From assembly GCA_004194705.1 (NCBI GenBank), contig SADC01000094.1:62001-126000 (forward strand): a DNA stretch of 64,000 nt, read 5' to 3'. Source of the stretch: Ditylenchus dipsaci. Taxonomy: Eukaryota > Nematoda > Chromadorea > Rhabditida > Anguinidae. Shown here in pieces: positions 1 to 12,500 of this stretch; position 1 is the stretch's first letter, and the number at the start of each line of letters is the position of its first letter. Under the pieces are notes generated by a model. It searched no databases. It was not told the origin of the DNA and was given only the letters and a program-made list of their open reading frames with translations. Made by a program: the position numbers and the translations under genes.

Positions 1-991
1 AGGACGCCTTTGCGAAATATTGAATTTTACCCAAAAGACACAAGAGCTTTTCGAGTGTTGGACGCAGTTGGACATCTGGCAGAGCTTCGCTTATTTGTTT
101 CGGTCCATCTCCTGTTAATAGCTTTCTCATGTGATTTCCTAAAGCATGCAAAAATATAGAACCAAGTAAGCTAATATCATAAACACACCAGTAAACGTCC
201 TGTCCTTGCTCTATGGAATCAAGAGATCTGGCTGAGTGGGTTTCATTGCTTCGAAGATCTTCTTTTGGCGCTTCACACAACAAGCAAGGATAACTTGATG
301 CCGACCCCATGTGACCGTATAAAGCGCTCAGAAGCTTGAGATCACCAGTCGCAAACCTGAAAATATGAATAAGTTTATGTTAAAAATCGATAAGTATCAT
401 GCAGCTCACCAGACAACTTCCTTTTGCAAGTCACCTACTTGAACAGTTCTGAATTGCAATTGGTCGAAAAGTTCATTTCTCAGCTGACCCAAATTTTCGT
501 GGCAGTCATCTGCATCGTAAATTCCAACCAGCAAAAGATTGTTTGCTGAGTTAGACCGCCTGACATTGCCAATTCCTATTGCACACTTTGTTGACTTTCC
601 ACCTTTATCAGCGACGAAGAATAGGAAGAGTTTTGCGATAGCGTCACTTGTTAAATCAACTTGAACACTGGCTGATCTTCTGAGAGGCTCTTGCTTCCCT
701 GGAAATATATAGATAAATACGGTAACACAAGCATATCACAAACTTCGTTTTTCTGATGCCTTCTCTCTTTTGTCTGAATTAGCCCCAGTTTTCTTCCACC
801 TGCGTGCCACTGCTTGCCTTCGTTTTTCTGAGAGTCGCTTCCTTTGCTCGGGAAATAGCTATTTCCTTTAAGATTTTTCTTGCTCTCTTCGCTTCCACAG
901 CAGCCATTGTTGCTTCCAGAGTTCTCAGAGTGACAGGTTGCTTTGTTGTTAGCTCTTTTCGTACCACAGTAGCACGTCTCGTCTGCACCAT
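1..991 (-). CDS. transposon-type protein of unknown class, 3' end outside window
   Basis: Two exons are well supported. One runs 698 to 410; the other starts at 356 and runs off the window edge. They are joined by a 53-nt GTGAGC...TTTTCAG intron with matching phase (TG|G, giving W). The joined protein reads KLFLFFVADKGGKSTK, then GNVRRSNSANNLLLVGIYDA, then FATGDLKLLSALYGHMG and SASSYPCLLCEAPK with a CxxC pair. A GGDxK...GxSS.xPCxxC layout recurs, from memory, in repeated uncharacterised proteins of many invertebrates and recalls a zinc knuckle in a DDE-type transposase; the class is my inference. A basic upstream exon (about 991 to 811, starting MVQTRRATVVRKEL) can be joined in phase 1 through a weak AGCA|GTGG donor; another frame in the same region also looks coding, so that exon is uncertain. 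No stop interrupts the two main exons. Confidence 0.5.
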
Positions 992-1786
992 TGGATCACC
1001 TGAAAATACAGAAAATATTGGACAACATAAACGACGGAAAAAAATTGCAAAACCACGGAGTTTTACGTACAACTTATATACCAAAACGTAGCTCATACAT
1101 TAAACTAGTCGAAAAGTTGAGCCGAATTTTGTGAAGATGTTATTTTAGAAACTAGAGACCATTTGAAGCGAACAACTGGCATTTTTCCGAGTAAAAATGA
1201 GGGTTTTTGCATTTTTCATCTAACTTTTGTATAAAACGCCCTTAATTTGTATTTTTTGTATACGTCCTTGGTACTAAAATACAGTAAATTTACTCCTCTA
1301 TCAATCTCTAGATCGCTTTCTTCAGAGGTATATCAAAATAGAAAAGTATTCAAGCTTTTAAGCATGACACTCAAATTCCCATTTTGATATTTTTTAGGAA
1401 AAATCAATCAAAATTTTCTAAATTTCCATGTTTTTTGGGTAAATGATGGCTCTATCGATAGCCCAGAGCACAGGGAATCTTATAGTTAGCAAACTTGACG
1501 GAACTTGTTACAAACTAGTCTAAAATTACTAAAGCAAACGCAAAAGCAAAATTACAGTAAAATTGATTAACGAGGATGAATTTTTGAATTGGCGCAAAAA
1601 TCCCTAATGAACACAAATTCATGTTTTGAAACCCCGTGACTATAGCGAGGTTCGACTGTATATTTGTTCAATTGAAGGTGCATTTCCGACACACTGAAAA
1701 GTTGATTAATGGATTGATTGGTGCTGGCAAACCACATCAATTACTGGTATAATTAAAAAAATTTCAGTAATGACTAAATTAGTATT
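992..1786. other. AT-rich stretch without a recognised gene
   Basis: No exon or tRNA seen. Around 1636-1662 is a degenerate end of the CAGTC-type foldback family (tatagcgaggttcgactgta). The rest is low-complexity AT-rich DNA resembling the transposon-derived sequence elsewhere, including a stretch near 1190-1290 that reappears at 16740-16890. Confidence 0.5.
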
Positions 1787-1896
1787 TCACGATCTATATT
1801 TGAGGTGTTTCCTAACGAACGTCACGCGGTCCGCAATGGAGCAGCCATTGAATATTTCCATGCCACGATGCTCTCTTTCTTCAGTAAAGCCTTGGC
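1787..1896 (-). CDS. orphan C-terminal exon, function unknown
   Basis: On the minus strand a TTTCAG acceptor is followed in phase 1 by an open frame reading QGFTEEREHRGMEIF, then NGCSIADRVTFVRKHLKYRS and a TGA at 1789-1787. Composition is clearly more codon-like than the surrounding AT-rich DNA. No upstream exon was recognised between 1900 and 3500. I do not recognise the family. It could be the last exon of a small host gene or a captured fragment; a chance open frame of about 36 codons cannot be excluded. Confidence 0.3.
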
Positions 1897-2189
1897 CTGA
1901 AACTTATATAGAAATAAATATTAGATATTTTCTGTTTTCCTTTATCCTGTTTGATTTTTAAAAAATCGTTTTATTTGACTAGTCTAGGCTTGTTGTATTG
2001 TAATAAACGCAATTTTAAAGAGTGAAATCTTTATTAGTGTTGAGCCGGAAACAAACAAATAAATGCTGTAACATGGCAAAGAAAAATTAACAAAAAAATA
2101 TATTTTTTTTTTACTTTTTTATAAATATTTTTTTTTGATTTGTACTGAAACTTATAAGTAAAAGAATAATTTCGGCAATATTGCACGTT

Positions 2190-2410
2190 AGCTTAACCAG
2201 AAGTCAAATCTTTCAGTAAAAAACTTTTTCTTGATGCTACTCGGGAACCTTTTTAATTGGGGGGGGGGGGGGTGGTTGTTGGCCTTTTTTGGTCGACTGC
2301 TTCTTAAAAAAAAATAAAGTAACCAAGCCCCCTGCGCCCTCTTCGGGGCGCAGGGGGCTTGGTTGCTTGGGGTTGAGATGCGCACACCCACATAGCTTAG
2401 ACACAAAATA
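2190..2410. repeat. GC-hairpin element, copy 1
   Basis: A 16-bp perfect GC-rich inverted repeat (arm CCAAGCCCCCTGCGCC, 2323-2362, short loop) is followed by the conserved flank gagatgcgcacacccacata and a ttagacac word. The same hairpin and flank recur at 19331-19371, about 37498-37532 and, without the hairpin, at 48655-48700 and 29345-29390. A run of 12-13 G starts near 2260. Confidence 0.6.
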
Positions 2411-2829
2411 AAAACTCAAGTAAAAAGTGAAAAACGACTGAGAAGGCATCTTTCAAAAAAACTTTTTCTGATCGAATTTCTACTTTTCGCTAGTTTCGGG
2501 GTTATTGGGTGCCTTATTTGTTGGTCTTTGCTACGTTTTTTCACGGGACATGTCGAAAATGGCTGGGAAAGCATTTTAAGATCACTAGTCTTGCTCGGAT
2601 CACCTTTAAGGTAAGTAAAATCTATTGCTCCTTGAATGGGTCTAAACCTAAACAATATTTTAGCTCTTTTCGGTGTAGTAACTATATTAATGCTGAAAAA
2701 TGATTGCAATCGTGAATATATACCAGTTTTAGAGACAATTATACTTTTTCGACTCCAGATTAGGAATCAGCAATCCAAATTACCCCTGGGGCCGGTCAAC
2801 AAAGCCAAAAAAGTAAAGTAAACACGCGT

Positions 2830-2892
2830 GCGGGACGAAGGTGCGCACCCTTTTATGACCATATAACAAAACGCTTACGCACTGCGCCACTT
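2830..2892 (-). repeat. tRNA-like module (SINE or tRNA pseudogene)
   Basis: On the minus strand GTGGCGCAGTGCGTAAGCG matches a tRNA D-arm/A-box, followed by an anticodon-arm-like segment and GGTGCGCACC. A similar D-arm is at 9690-9735 (GCAGCGCACTGGGTAAGCG). No intact cloverleaf, and the T-arm is poor, so this is read as a tRNA-derived repeat, not a gene. Confidence 0.4.
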
Positions 2893-2998
2893 TTTCAAAC
2901 CTATGTGGCATCGCTAAATAGTCCTTTTCATATTAAAATAAATTAAAAACGATTAACTGGACCTATGTGACAATGGGGGTTGTTTTTTTCGCAGTATT

Positions 2999-3167
2999 CT
3001 CCCCTGTTGTTTTTTTGGGATTTTTTAGGGTTAGGCTTAGGTGCAGGGTAGGCCAGCATATGTTAGGATGGAGTCGAAAATGAGTCTGAAATATGTTTTG
3101 CATACGTCCTATCATATGCTGGCTTACCGTGAGCCTAAGCCTGAACAAAACAACAGGGGCCAAGGCA
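2999..3167. repeat. foldback element with CCCCTGTTGTTT ends
   Basis: Inverted arms: ccctgttgtttttttggg plus taggcttagg and ggccagcatatg on the left, matched by catatgctggc, gagcctaagcc and aaacaacagggg on the right. Related ends occur near 5299 and 21160, and the ctggcctaccccgagccta segment recurs at 49263. Confidence 0.5.
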
Positions 3168-3526
3168 AAACGCTCCTCCTTCCAATTGTCACATAAGGCC
3201 ACAAGCTAACCAGTTAACCACAAGCTAAAAAAACAATTGAAAAGGGGAAGCAGGATGAAAATTTTTTTAGGATAGGGCCAAATGACTTCTAGAGTTAAGA
3301 AGTGCAATATTATCGTAATTTTTTACATTTAAATTTGAGAGAGAAATAAGAAGCCAAAATGAGATCAAAAGACTTTGATTCAATCCACAAAAAACAACTA
3401 ATGCATCGACATATAAACATGCAATAAACAACTGAATTTTAAAAGGCTGTTTGGCAGAAGTCACTAATCTATACCACAAATCGAATAACAACAAATCCTA
3501 AACAAAATGACTTTGCGTAGAAGAAT

Positions 3527-6500
3527 TTAGAGCTCATTTCGGCGTTGCTGTTGATGCTCACTCATAACACTGTCGACTAGGAGAAGAACGGCATGCGAAA
3601 GCGTTTTCAGCTGGTCATCTAGCTAGAAAAAAGAAGAAATTCAAAACAGAGAAACTTTGATTTAATTTAAACAAAAATGATTGGAAAATATAAAGTTAGG
3701 TGTTTTCCTTCGGTTTCAAACTAAATTTATTTCTTAACTTTTTTTATTTTTCACGGCGAAAATACTTACAGACCGCGCGAGGTTCACGGCACAGTATTCA
3801 GAATACTAAGAAGCTAATTTAATGATTTTAGGGTCAAACACATGGGTGGGAATTGTACTTTTTAAAAAGATTTGTACTTTTCCGGGGCCTCAAATCTTTT
3901 TTATTTTGAAGTTTTACGTCAAAATCTTTTCTTTTTCGCTTCAAAATGGCAATAAGCACTGGATAAAATGGCACTTTTTGACGAAAAATAACTAAATTGT
4001 ACTTTTTTCGACCAAATGCACTTTTTCCAAAAATTTTCATTCCCATCCCTTGTCAAACAATATACTTAAACTTTGATAATTCGTCCCCAATTTTGACCCT
4101 AACTTTAAAGACGTTAAAAATATTGAAAAATACTTCGATAAAAGCTTACCGGCTTGTAGAAAAAACAATGCCTTGGGTCTTCATCTTCACCGTCTGGACA
4201 GTCTCTTACATGGTTGCAAAGTTGCTCTCTTGTGACGCAAACGTCTAAAGTGGTAGTCAAATGAGCTAATCCTTAAAAGTTAAATGAGTAATTTACCATA
4301 GCGATGAGTGTTGCGAGATGGACACAACAATTGGTCCTTCCCGTGCAGTGGTGGGCAGCCTAAATTTTTTCATATTATGTTGTTGATCAGCTCTGCAAGA
4401 TAATTGTTTGGGAGAGCACTTGTATGGTCTGCATTGTAATTTTTTAACTGTAAGACAAAACAATTTTTTTCTTGCCCTTTTGATAATTAAAAGAAACGTA
4501 AGGAGTGTTTCAAATGTTTTTAGGTGTTTCAAAACAAACTTTTGTGCAAAAAGAACTGAAGAACTGCGAGCAAAACCGCAAACGATTTGTCAATAATTAT
4601 TATTATTATTTTTTCTTTTAATTCAAAATTTAAATTTTATTTGTCATTCAATATACAGTCGACTCTCTATATAACATAACTCAAGGGACCGAGCAAGTTA
4701 CCGGATTCTACATCCTTTTCACACCGGTCATTTCAAGCTTTTGCCAGTTCTGTTTTGACAGTCTGGTTTTAAATATTGCAAGAATTCCGATTTTGCCAAT
4801 CATTTTTCTTTGAATTTTTCTTTAAACAAATAAAAACTTGGTGAAAAAACAAGATTTTCGTTAAATCGAGTTATGTTATATGGGGTTTTTGCTTTTTTAG
4901 ATTAAAATATTACAGGTTTCTAAAAACCGATCGGCAAAATCGGAATCCTTATGATATTTGGGATCAGACTGTAAAAACAGAACTGGCAAAAGACGTAAAA
5001 AATCAGGTTAAAAAAAGTGTCGGACCCTAGGTGGGAACGAACTTCTGACCCTAAAATTATGTTATGTAGAATTATGTTATATAGAGAGTCGACTGTATAT
5101 CACAAGCTCATACAGAATATTTGTAGGTACTCATTCCGTTTGTTCCCCTCCTCCCATTTTGGTAAAAAAAATTAAAATGTTTTAAGGCTAAATAAGTCAT
5201 TTGTTGACTAAATTTCCACGATTTTAAAACTTATAATGGCAATGATCTTGTTGATGATACTTTACTGCATGAAAATTTCACTCAAATTTAACACAGTCCC
5301 CCCTGTTGTTAGTGCTCATGCGTAGGGTCGGCTAGTAATAATAATATATAAGAATGGACGCAACCACCTTTTTTGGTAAAACAGAGTTGATAACACTGGA
5401 AATACAAGTAACAAGCAAAAAATATATAAAAGATCTTATTAAAATGGCTTATTAAGACCAAAAAAACTTATTTTTTTGACCAAAATTGGGGCAGGGGGGT
5501 ACAAATGGAATAAGTACCGAGTTGTAAAGCAATGATCTCACATATGACAAAGCCAAGTAATGGCTTGACTTGAGAAAAAAAACAATCTCTAATCATTATT
5601 AACAAAATATTTGTTGTCCTCTTGAATTCAAACCTTCGGAATTGCCAAAAGTAGGAAAAAGTAGTCTTTCAAAAAAAGGAACATCATTGTGTTACCATCA
5701 ACTTTAATGCCACGACCAAAGAAAATATCACTTTTTATTTTATCTTTCCACTCTTCTTGGCAGTTTGTATCTCAAAGACCATTCTGTCTACCACACTTGT
5801 CAATTCGAATCACCAAATTTTTTTTACAAAAGTCCAAAGAACAGTTTTCTGAGGAATCAAACAATTTTTTTCGCCATTTTCGCAACATTTTTTATTTTCT
5901 TCTTCAACCACTAACTAATAATTAGCTTTTCTTTTATATTAGAAAACAAGGAAACCCCTGAAACTATAGGAATGCGTTTTCCACCCTCTCTATCCCCCAA
6001 TAAATTGACACCTCAAACGCTTTAAAAGAAAGGAAACCACCGAATTCAAGGCGTAACCAGTTTTGCTGGTTCTATGTTTCTCTGTGCAACCATACTCTCA
6101 AGTCTTTTCTGGCAGTGCGCTAGCCCCCAAGCTTGTTTTCAGTCAAACCGACCATCCATCAACCATTGATTAAGCTGGTTACCCGCACCTTCTTACCTCT
6201 TTCTCGCTGCTAATGCTATCCAATTAGGGGATCACTCAATCAAAAACCATCCAACAAGGAAAAAACCCAAACTTTTTACAGTTGATTGACTTTTTTATAT
6301 GGACAAAACAAAAACAAGACCAAAATTATTGATTTTGAAGGCAAAAGTCCAGACACTAGTGCTATTTTGGAGCCACTTTCAAGGGTAAAAGTGAACTTTG
6401 CCAAATAGAATTAGCCCTTGTTTTGAGAAAAAAGGTTATAATTGACTGATGGAATGTGTAGTATGTGTGTTTTGAAAACTATTTTTGTTTTTTTGGCCTA

Positions 6501-9500
6501 TTTTGTAACAGTGGGTGATTGAAAACATTTGATCAAATTAATAGGCTTGAAATTGTTTTGTTTTTGTTTTGTTGCAAGAGACTTTATTTTGGGGTTGGGA
6601 AGAAAATTAAAAACATTTCACACGTGGTTTGGGTACAAAGATCGTCTTGAAGAGGCATACCAGTCCGTTACAGTGAAAAAAAGGGACGAGCAGTGTTTTT
6701 CTACCTTGAAATTTTTTGTAAGCGTTCTACCTGATCCGATTAAAGTTTTCTGCCGAATTTTAAAAAGTAGTATAAGGTCTTCAATATCAGATTTTACACG
6801 AGACGAGTGAAAACACGGATGACTTTTGAATAATTGCTGGTCCCCGCCTTAGTTTGCAGTGTAACGCGATGGTACTCCCCTTTAAAGGAGCATGCCCGGG
6901 CGTTTCAAAAAGTTAAGGCGGGGACTTGAATCCCTCGATTTTTCACTCATTTTGCGTCAAATCTAATATTGATGATCCTATGCTACTTTTAAAAACTAGA
7001 CAGAAAACTTAAAAAATCTGGATGAGAACACATGTAAGGTCGATTTTCAAGAGTTGACTAAATTTTCTATTTTTGAATGCCTCGTAAGCTAACGAAAAGT
7101 GCTAAGCTAAAAGAAAAGATCATCACTGTCGTGAAATTAAAAAAGTCAAGAATTTTACTGTAAACATTGTTCGAAGGTCTACACCAAATCTATTGGGATG
7201 CCACCAAGATTATAGAAGAAAAAAACTAGAGCGGAAAAAAGTATCTATTGAATTTCTCTTCGGTGTCAGCTGAAATTATTACGAAAAAGGGTTGCGCGTC
7301 TTAAATATCCTGCAAATGGATCCAAGCACCCACCTTTCCGCCTTCTCCTTTGATGATGTGAGTGATGGTTGGAAGCTGACCACATGGCACTGTTTTCACC
7401 ATGTTGGCGTCTAGATGCCGCACTTCTTAGCTGTCGCCGAGTGGAACTGCTAGCTTCCAACTCATCTGCTGTGGTTAAGACAGTGGAAAATGAGGGGCTT
7501 GGTTGTTGATCTTTATCTATAACATTGCTGTTCACTGACTCATCTGACTTAGGATCCTCTTTTTGCCAGTGTGTTTGCCTGAAAAAAATTTATATTTATT
7601 CTTCGAGTATCGTTTTTGAATTTTTTTAAATCGATTTTGTCTGGACTTTCTTACCAAGAACACGAATTCATAAAATCTCTTATAAAAAACAGAAACATGA
7701 AAAATTTCCCATGGCAAGCACGCTCTAATTTATTACCATACTTTCTTCATTTCCAACCCGTTAAGCTAAATTAAACCCTTAAATGCGCACTAACCCATAT
7801 ATGAGACAAATGCAAAAATTCCATTTTTACTTGAAAAATGATTCATTTCTCAGATTTTTTCACCAAGTTGTAAAGGGATGAAATTTGTTAGTTACAGAAG
7901 AAACCGACATATTATGTAAGATTCAAGTAAGGTCTAAACAGGCCAAAATTCAGGTTTTTGAAAAAATATTTTTTCTCAGTGTTCTGAAGGCATAATCATG
8001 GATTTTTTCCAGAAACAGAACTGCTCAACCCTGTAATATTCATTAAAAAACCAGACATTGATATCTTTGGTGGTCGCTGGGAAAAGCATGTTTGAAGTTT
8101 GTCCTATTTATGTGACAGTGCGCCAGTTGTATGGAAAAATTGCATTATTTTGGGAAACGACTGGTAAAATCATAATCCTTGTAACTTTTTAGAAAGGATT
8201 GGTAAAAAAACAACTGGCAAAAATGTTTAAAATTTGAAAAAAAAGTGTGCTGCCCCTAGGCGGAAACGAACTTGAGTGATGTTCTACTCGAACTGTCCCA
8301 TACATGGGACGCCCAAATACTGCACTTTCACGTCGAATTTGACTTGTAATCAAATATGTAATTTGTTTTTTCAAAAACGAGCTGCATAATAGTGTGCGCA
8401 TTTGAGGGTTGACATATTGCTAGTTAAACTCAAAGTATGCTTGCTATTTTTCGCAAAAAGCAATATACTTGACTGTCTTTTTCTTACTCTCTCTAATCAA
8501 AACTTTTTGTTTGAGTATCCCACGCAATTTTTGTATCTTGAAAAGGTCGTGCCATTTTGAAATTTTGGAAGCAATTTATTTGTTTGAAAAATGACGAATT
8601 GAGGGTGTTTAAAACACTCCCCAACAACTTGGGTCCTGTGGGAATTGAGTGGAAAAGCCAGTAAAAATGTCAGCTAGAGCAAATGGGTTAGCGGCGGAAT
8701 AACCCTAAATCAAAAAAAATTGGGTTGCAAATGGTCAAAACCAAGTTGTATAGTTGAAAAAAACTAGGAGTTTAGAAGAACTGCAAAAAAAGTATTAATA
8801 AAACTTTCGTTGGACTTACTTTAAGCCGACCCTGACCCGTAGAACTCCAGCTCCCTCCACCTCGAAACTGCTGGTTCCATTAGTATCTAGTGGTTTTTGT
8901 GCTGGCCCCACATTTGCTGCAGTAGTAGAAGGTACTGTTGAGAGCACCTGCAAATCAATCAATAATCAGGGGATAATTGATAGGTTGTTATGACTGAAAA
9001 TTTAAGTTTGACATGTCGAAAGCGCACAAGAATGCGAAGAATTCTTCCTTGTTGTAATGGCAGTAAATAATACTTTTTTTATCACCAACCATAAAACTCG
9101 ATAGATTCGATAGAATAGACACGATAGAATGGCCAGAAAACTCAGGGCTACCCAGAAAACTCAGGAAAAAATCAAACACCTAAAAGGTCTAGTAAATATA
9201 GCCAGTTAAAGGGGCATGCCCACGCTAATAAGAGGTGGTGCCGGGAATTTGAATTTTTTTCCTAATCATTGAACTTCTGTACGGATTTTTCAACTTGGTT
9301 TCTAACAAAACCATACCTAAAATTAAATTCTAGGCCTTGTTTTGTTAGAAACCAAGTTGAAAAATCCGTACAGAAGTTCAATGATTAGAAAAAAATTTGA
9401 ATTCCCGGGCACCACCTCTTATTAGCGTGGGCATACCCCTTTAAATTGGCCAAAACAACAGATGAACCCAGGCATTGGGCTAAATCTTCAGTTGCCTTGG

Positions 9501-12500
9501 AGGACCACATCATGTTTTTTGGGGAACGAAGTTTCAAATTCTGCTAGTAGCATACATTATTTCTTTTTTTGACCAATGTCTATGGGTAATCGGGGTTGCT
9601 GATTCCGAATCTGGCGCTAAAAAGTCGAATTATCTCGAAAGATTCATCCCCGTCAAACAAGCCAAAATAAATAGCGTGCCCTCTTATTTTTGGTCGAAAA
9701 ACACAAACGCTTACCCAGTGCGCTGCCGAGGTCAAATTTTGAAACTTGAGTAACTTTTTTCCCTCCTTTAATAAAGGACATTTAGGGCTTTTTAGACAAC
9801 AAAGAAAGACAACAAGGACAACAAGGAAAAGACAACAAGGACTTTAGACAACAAGGACTTTATGTCATTTTATCCAGTGCTTTTGAATTTTGAGCGTAGA
9901 AAATAAAAATTTTCACTCAAAATTTCAAAAATTCTAAATTTAGAGTCCTAAAAAAATTAAAAAAGGAAAGATCGTAAGCCTGTCTTTAAAAGATCTGTAA
10001 GTTCTTTGCTTTTCCAACTTCTCTATTGTTTAGAGTCTCCTTATGAGCGATTCCAGTTACTTTTATCGTCTTCACTAGATCGGATGGAGATCTTCTACCA
10101 TGGATTTAATTAATTTTTAGATGCTTTTGTATTTTCAAAAAATTAGGGACTTTTTAATTTAATTGTTGAAGGAATTTTCCCAAGTTCACTTTGATTGTTG
10201 CTCTATTCTTGCACACCAAATAAGTAAGAGATACGAAGAAGAAACAAAGAAGAATAAGGGTGTTGAAAATCCACTTTGTGAATCTATTAGGTTGTTGTGT
10301 GCATCGTCAATTGCATTCAGTATCACCCCTAATGCAAAGACACTGCGCAACAATTAATAAAAAGGTCAATCCCTTGATCTCCCACTCCCAATTTCAATCA
10401 AGATAAATGGGCAAGCAGCGAAAATAAAAATTTTCTTGCTTGTTCAGTGGAATCTCACTGTACTGATGTGGGAATATGTGTGTGCCTATGCATGTAAACA
10501 TAGCAGCCAAATTTTGTGGCTGTCCACTTGTTTACAGACCAGGAAATGGGAAAAGACAAAAATTAAAATTTATTTTAACAAAACAACAAGCCGGTTTTTG
10601 GACAAAGTTGAAATTTGTGTGGATAAAAATTTGAGATTGAGGAATAAAACTAACTTCGACTAGCTTCTGCTGCTCTATCACTCAGCTAATAAGATTGATA
10701 AGCCCTGATCTCATTTTGAGTGAACTTACGGTCCTATCCTATACTTCGAGAAACTTGTCTGAGTCCGTCCTAACAATAGTGAATCCATCAAGTACGATCC
10801 TACGTATGGAGTGACACACTCCAGTGCCTACCCCTGCCTAAACCTAAATATGATTGAAGGACCATCGCCGTTGATGAAACTGGCGATTGAGAGTTTTTGA
10901 ATTAGCGGAAGACAACTTTTTTATTTCGAAGATATTTGTCGATTAATTTTTTGTTTGCAATTAAAATTTTTTTCAAAAATACATGAACTTTGTATTTTAA
11001 ATGAAAATCAAAATATTTTCGAAAAAACATTTTTCTCATTGACTGTCCCCCGCCAATTCAAAAACTCCAAATTGCCATTGTCATTAATGGCGATAGTCCT
11101 TTACAGAGAGGGGAGTGGAGGGGGGTGATAAACGGAACAACCACCACTTCCCAATATCAGTTCAAAAACTGAAAGAGTGTACACAAAAATTCGACATCAG
11201 AAATTGCGACAATGTCACCTCCCTATGAAGGGTGTGAAGTTTCCAAGAAATTATGCAATCGATCGGCTTTATATCGATTTCTATGATGCTTGACCAAAGA
11301 TATTTACCAAAAAAAAATTTAAAAAAGCCAAGGAGATAGTATTGTTTGCAATAAAATAGTCAACACCAACCTCATCTTGACTTTCTGAACTAGAATTGGC
11401 TGCATCCGAGTCGCGAGAGGTATGTGCCTCTTCGTTTTGTGCATGTTGTCTGTCATCTCCCTGTTTGGCCATGTGCAGCATCAACCTATTGGCTGTTAGG
11501 TCACCGTAGGTTTCTAGAGATCTGCAACAAAATTTTTATGATTTATTTAGCAAAAAAGTAAGTGGGGTTGTTGAGTGAAAATTAAATTTGACGTCACCCT
11601 ACGTCGAAACCAAACTTCATGATCATGACAAAATTTAGAACTATGTTCACGGATTAATAACTACTATTGTGTGACAGATATCAAAAAGAAAAGGCTTATT
11701 AGAGCTAAAATCAAGAAGATATGCAAAAGTTCGAAATTCAACTTTGACAACACTAAAAATTGTAAAAAAACAAAAGTCAAGTGTCTACCTCTAAATCTAA
11801 GAGATTGAAATTGAATTAATTAAAATTACAGAAAACAAAAGGACCATAAGCATTATTAATTTATCAAGTCAGTTACAGTTTTTCGAAAATTTCATACATA
11901 TACATTCCGTATTCACTCTAATAAACGGGCATGCCCTAATTTTAAAAACGTGTTTTTGGCATTACGTTTTTGACCCACTTTTTGGAGACTTCTCTTTAGT
12001 GAGTTACCTCTCATTTTGTAGCTCATCTCACTGGCTACAAAAAAGTGGTAATTTGCATGATAAAAACTTGAAAAAAGGCCAAGAACACGATTTTGAACGA
12101 AGGGGTGCTCGTTTATTAGAGTAAATACGGTAACCCTTTATTTGTTATATGAATTTTTTTAATGCGAAAATCTTGAAAATTAGATAACATCGTGTAATAG
12201 AGCACCCCTTTCCTCTAAATAGAGCTTCCCCTCAACTTTGGGACTATGTATCTAAGCCCAGAAAAAAATATTTTAAAAGAAGATTATCATTGCCTTTCTT
12301 TAACTACTATGAGTTCTTTAGCTTTTGATGTTTTGGATTTTCATCCGAATTTGTTATTTTATCGATATTGACCTAATTTTTCTTCGATTTTTGATTAAAC
12401 CCCATGTGCTCTATCAAAGAAAATTCGGTGTGTGTGCTTTTCCTATCCCGTCTATTTTATAATATTATATAAATCAACCTTCGTAACGTGTGCAGAGCTT

